NCBI GenBank assembly: GCA_002361775.1 | Contig: DETV01000034.1 | Span: 1 to 6,108 of the forward strand | Length of the DNA: 6,108 nucleotides | DNA from: Eubacterium sp. UBA3279 | GTDB taxonomy: Bacteria > Bacillota > Clostridia > Lachnospirales > Lachnospiraceae | Reading direction: 5' to 3' | Shown: piece after piece, positions 5,491-6,108 of the stretch | Layout: each line of letters begins with the position of its first letter | Numbering within the stretch: position 1 is the first letter of the stretch | Program-made: the position numbers and the translations under genes | Notes under the pieces: model-generated | Databases searched by the model: none | What the model was told of the DNA's origin: nothing | What the model saw: the letters and a program-made list of their open reading frames with translations, nothing else

Positions 5491-5531
5491 GCCTTTAGGT
5501 GTTTGCCGACACTTAAAGGCTTTTACTTTTC
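5491..5531 (+). terminator. Hairpin with plus-strand T tract after the RHH gene
   Basis: GCCTTTAGGTG (5491-5501) and CACTTAAAGGC (5510-5520) form 11 pairs around an 8-nt loop. The one unmatched position is a G-U pair only on the plus strand, and TTTTACTTTTC follows there. It therefore looks like a terminator for plus-strand transcripts, blocking antisense reading into the RHH gene. On the minus strand it begins two bases after the RHH stop and lacks a U tract, so it is unlikely to end that transcript efficiently. Confidence 0.45.
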
Positions 5532-5897
5532 ATCTTCCAATGTCTCTGTTTTAAAATCACTTGCTTTCCATGTTACTGAACAATCATCACCAGTGATTTC
5601 AATTACCTGTTGCATTAATGCCCGGCAATCTGCCAGCACCTCATAGAAATCCTCTGTTTCCAGATGTTCCAGATGTTCCAGACGTTCCCACAACCGCCTT
5701 ATTTCAAGGCTTAACCGATCACTTTGATATTTACCAACCGCAATCTTTACTTCCTGATGTAGTACAGACTGAATAAAATATTTTCCTTTCGGCAGTCCAC
5801 TCACTTTAATGCGCGCTTCTAATTCTCTGCGTTCCTCAGGTGTCATCCGAAAACAAACTGTCTGATTGCGTTTTCTATCTTTATCTAATCCACTCAT
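5523..5897 (-). CDS. Ribbon-helix-helix mobilization accessory protein (MobC/CopG-like)
   Basis: A 124-residue protein whose first 46 residues fit a ribbon-helix-helix DNA-binding domain. The basic N terminus (KDRKRNQ) is followed by strand TVCFRM (13-18), helix TPEERRELEARIKVSG (19-34), a turn, then helix KYFIQSVLHQE. This arrangement is typical of relaxosome proteins such as MobC that help a relaxase at oriT. Residues 60-95 are helical and contain a leucine/His repeat (ERLEHLEHLE) encoded by a 9-nt tandem repeat. The tail is acidic. The ATG at 5897 has GGGAGGA six nt upstream and overlaps the recombinase stop (TAATG), so the two are translationally coupled. A transcriptional regulator of the recombinase/ATPase genes is the main alternative. 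Confidence 0.8.
   Translation of the reverse strand: MSGLDKDRKRNQTVCFRMTPEERRELEARIKVSGLPKGKYFIQSVLHQEVKIAVGKYQSDRLSLEIRRLWERLEHLEHLETEDFYEVLADCRALMQQVIEITGDDCSVTWKASDFKTETLEDEK
5659..5685. repeat. Three tandem 9-nt repeats inside the RHH gene
   Basis: TCCAGATGT occurs at 5659-5667 and 5668-5676, and with one change (TCCAGACGT) at 5677-5685. It encodes the repeated H-L-E of the helical segment. Because the unit is nine bases, slippage would add or remove three residues without a frameshift. Confidence 0.8.
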
Positions 5898-6108
5898 TAC
5901 AAATCCTCCCTATATTCACTGTCCAGCCGTTCAGCCAGTTTTGTCTGCTTGTTTGGATAAAGATGTGCGTAGGTATTCAGCGTAGTTTCCACCTTTTCAT
6001 GCCCGAGCCGATTTGCAATCTCCAGCGGTGAAAATCCCAATTCAATCAGCATACTTGCATGGGAATGTTGGATAAAATCCAAATCTTTTGCAGATGATGC
6101 AGGAAATG
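5897..6108 (-). CDS. Tyrosine recombinase/integrase, C-terminal part (runs off the right edge)
   Basis: The last 69 or so codons of a phage-type integrase, open to the window edge. The C-terminal catalytic pieces are clear: HSHASMLIELG (start of a core helix), NRLGHEKVETT with the conserved L-G-H (His codon at 5999-6001), and T-L-N-T-Y-A-H-L-Y-P, whose first Tyr (codon 5969-5971) is the expected DNA-linking nucleophile. Oddly, the box that normally reads H-D-L-R immediately before HSHAS reads D-F-I-Q, so the catalytic His and second Arg appear to be missing, and the residues before it (FPASSAKDL) do not resemble an integrase. The gene may be damaged or recombined near 6070, or may be inactive. 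Its stop overlaps the RHH start. The N-terminal part is not visible, so intactness cannot be judged. Confidence 0.75.
   Translation of the reverse strand, partial: FPASSAKDLDFIQHSHASMLIELGFSPLEIANRLGHEKVETTLNTYAHLYPNKQTKLAERLDSEYREDL

Overview
The window reads as low-GC Firmicutes DNA, most likely a gut clostridium of the Lachnospiraceae type. This is inferred from AT-rich codon use, strong AGGAGG/AAAGGAG ribosome sites and the gene families present; no rRNA or marker gene is available to prove it. All nine supported genes lie on the minus strand, so the reading order runs from the right edge to the left.

Right part (about 2117-6108): the backbone of an integrative mobilizable element. In reading order it holds the C-terminal end of a tyrosine recombinase that runs off the window, a ribbon-helix-helix protein of the MobC/CopG kind whose start overlaps the recombinase stop, a RepA/RecA-fold ATPase with a C-terminal winged-helix-like tail, a conserved-looking 77-residue protein, a 73-residue DUF5348 protein, and a MobV (Pre/Mob) relaxase. 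No type IV secretion or coupling protein is visible, so the element probably borrows a conjugation machine. The gap before the relaxase is full of inverted and direct repeats and is the best candidate for oriT. A hairpin sits in each of the other gaps of this module except the recombinase/RHH overlap. A factor-independent terminator closes the relaxase transcript at 2027-2052.

Left part (1-1946): three AT-rich genes that may be element cargo or flanking chromosome. They are a GIY-YIG nuclease-fold protein with a long unassigned C-terminal region, a five-helix membrane protein of unknown function, and an alkyltransferase-like (ATL) protein in which the MGMT active-site cysteine is replaced. 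A good sigma-A promoter precedes the ATL gene and fixes its start.

How the parts may work together (inference): the recombinase would integrate and excise the element, the RHH protein and MobV would form the relaxosome at oriT, and the ATPase could serve as a replicative helicase for the excised form. I found no rRNA, tRNA, CRISPR array or insertion sequence, and no clearly new multi-gene system. The items most worth a second look are the repeat-rich oriT candidate, the paired hairpins before the ATPase gene, and the recombinase that lacks its expected H-x-x-R box.
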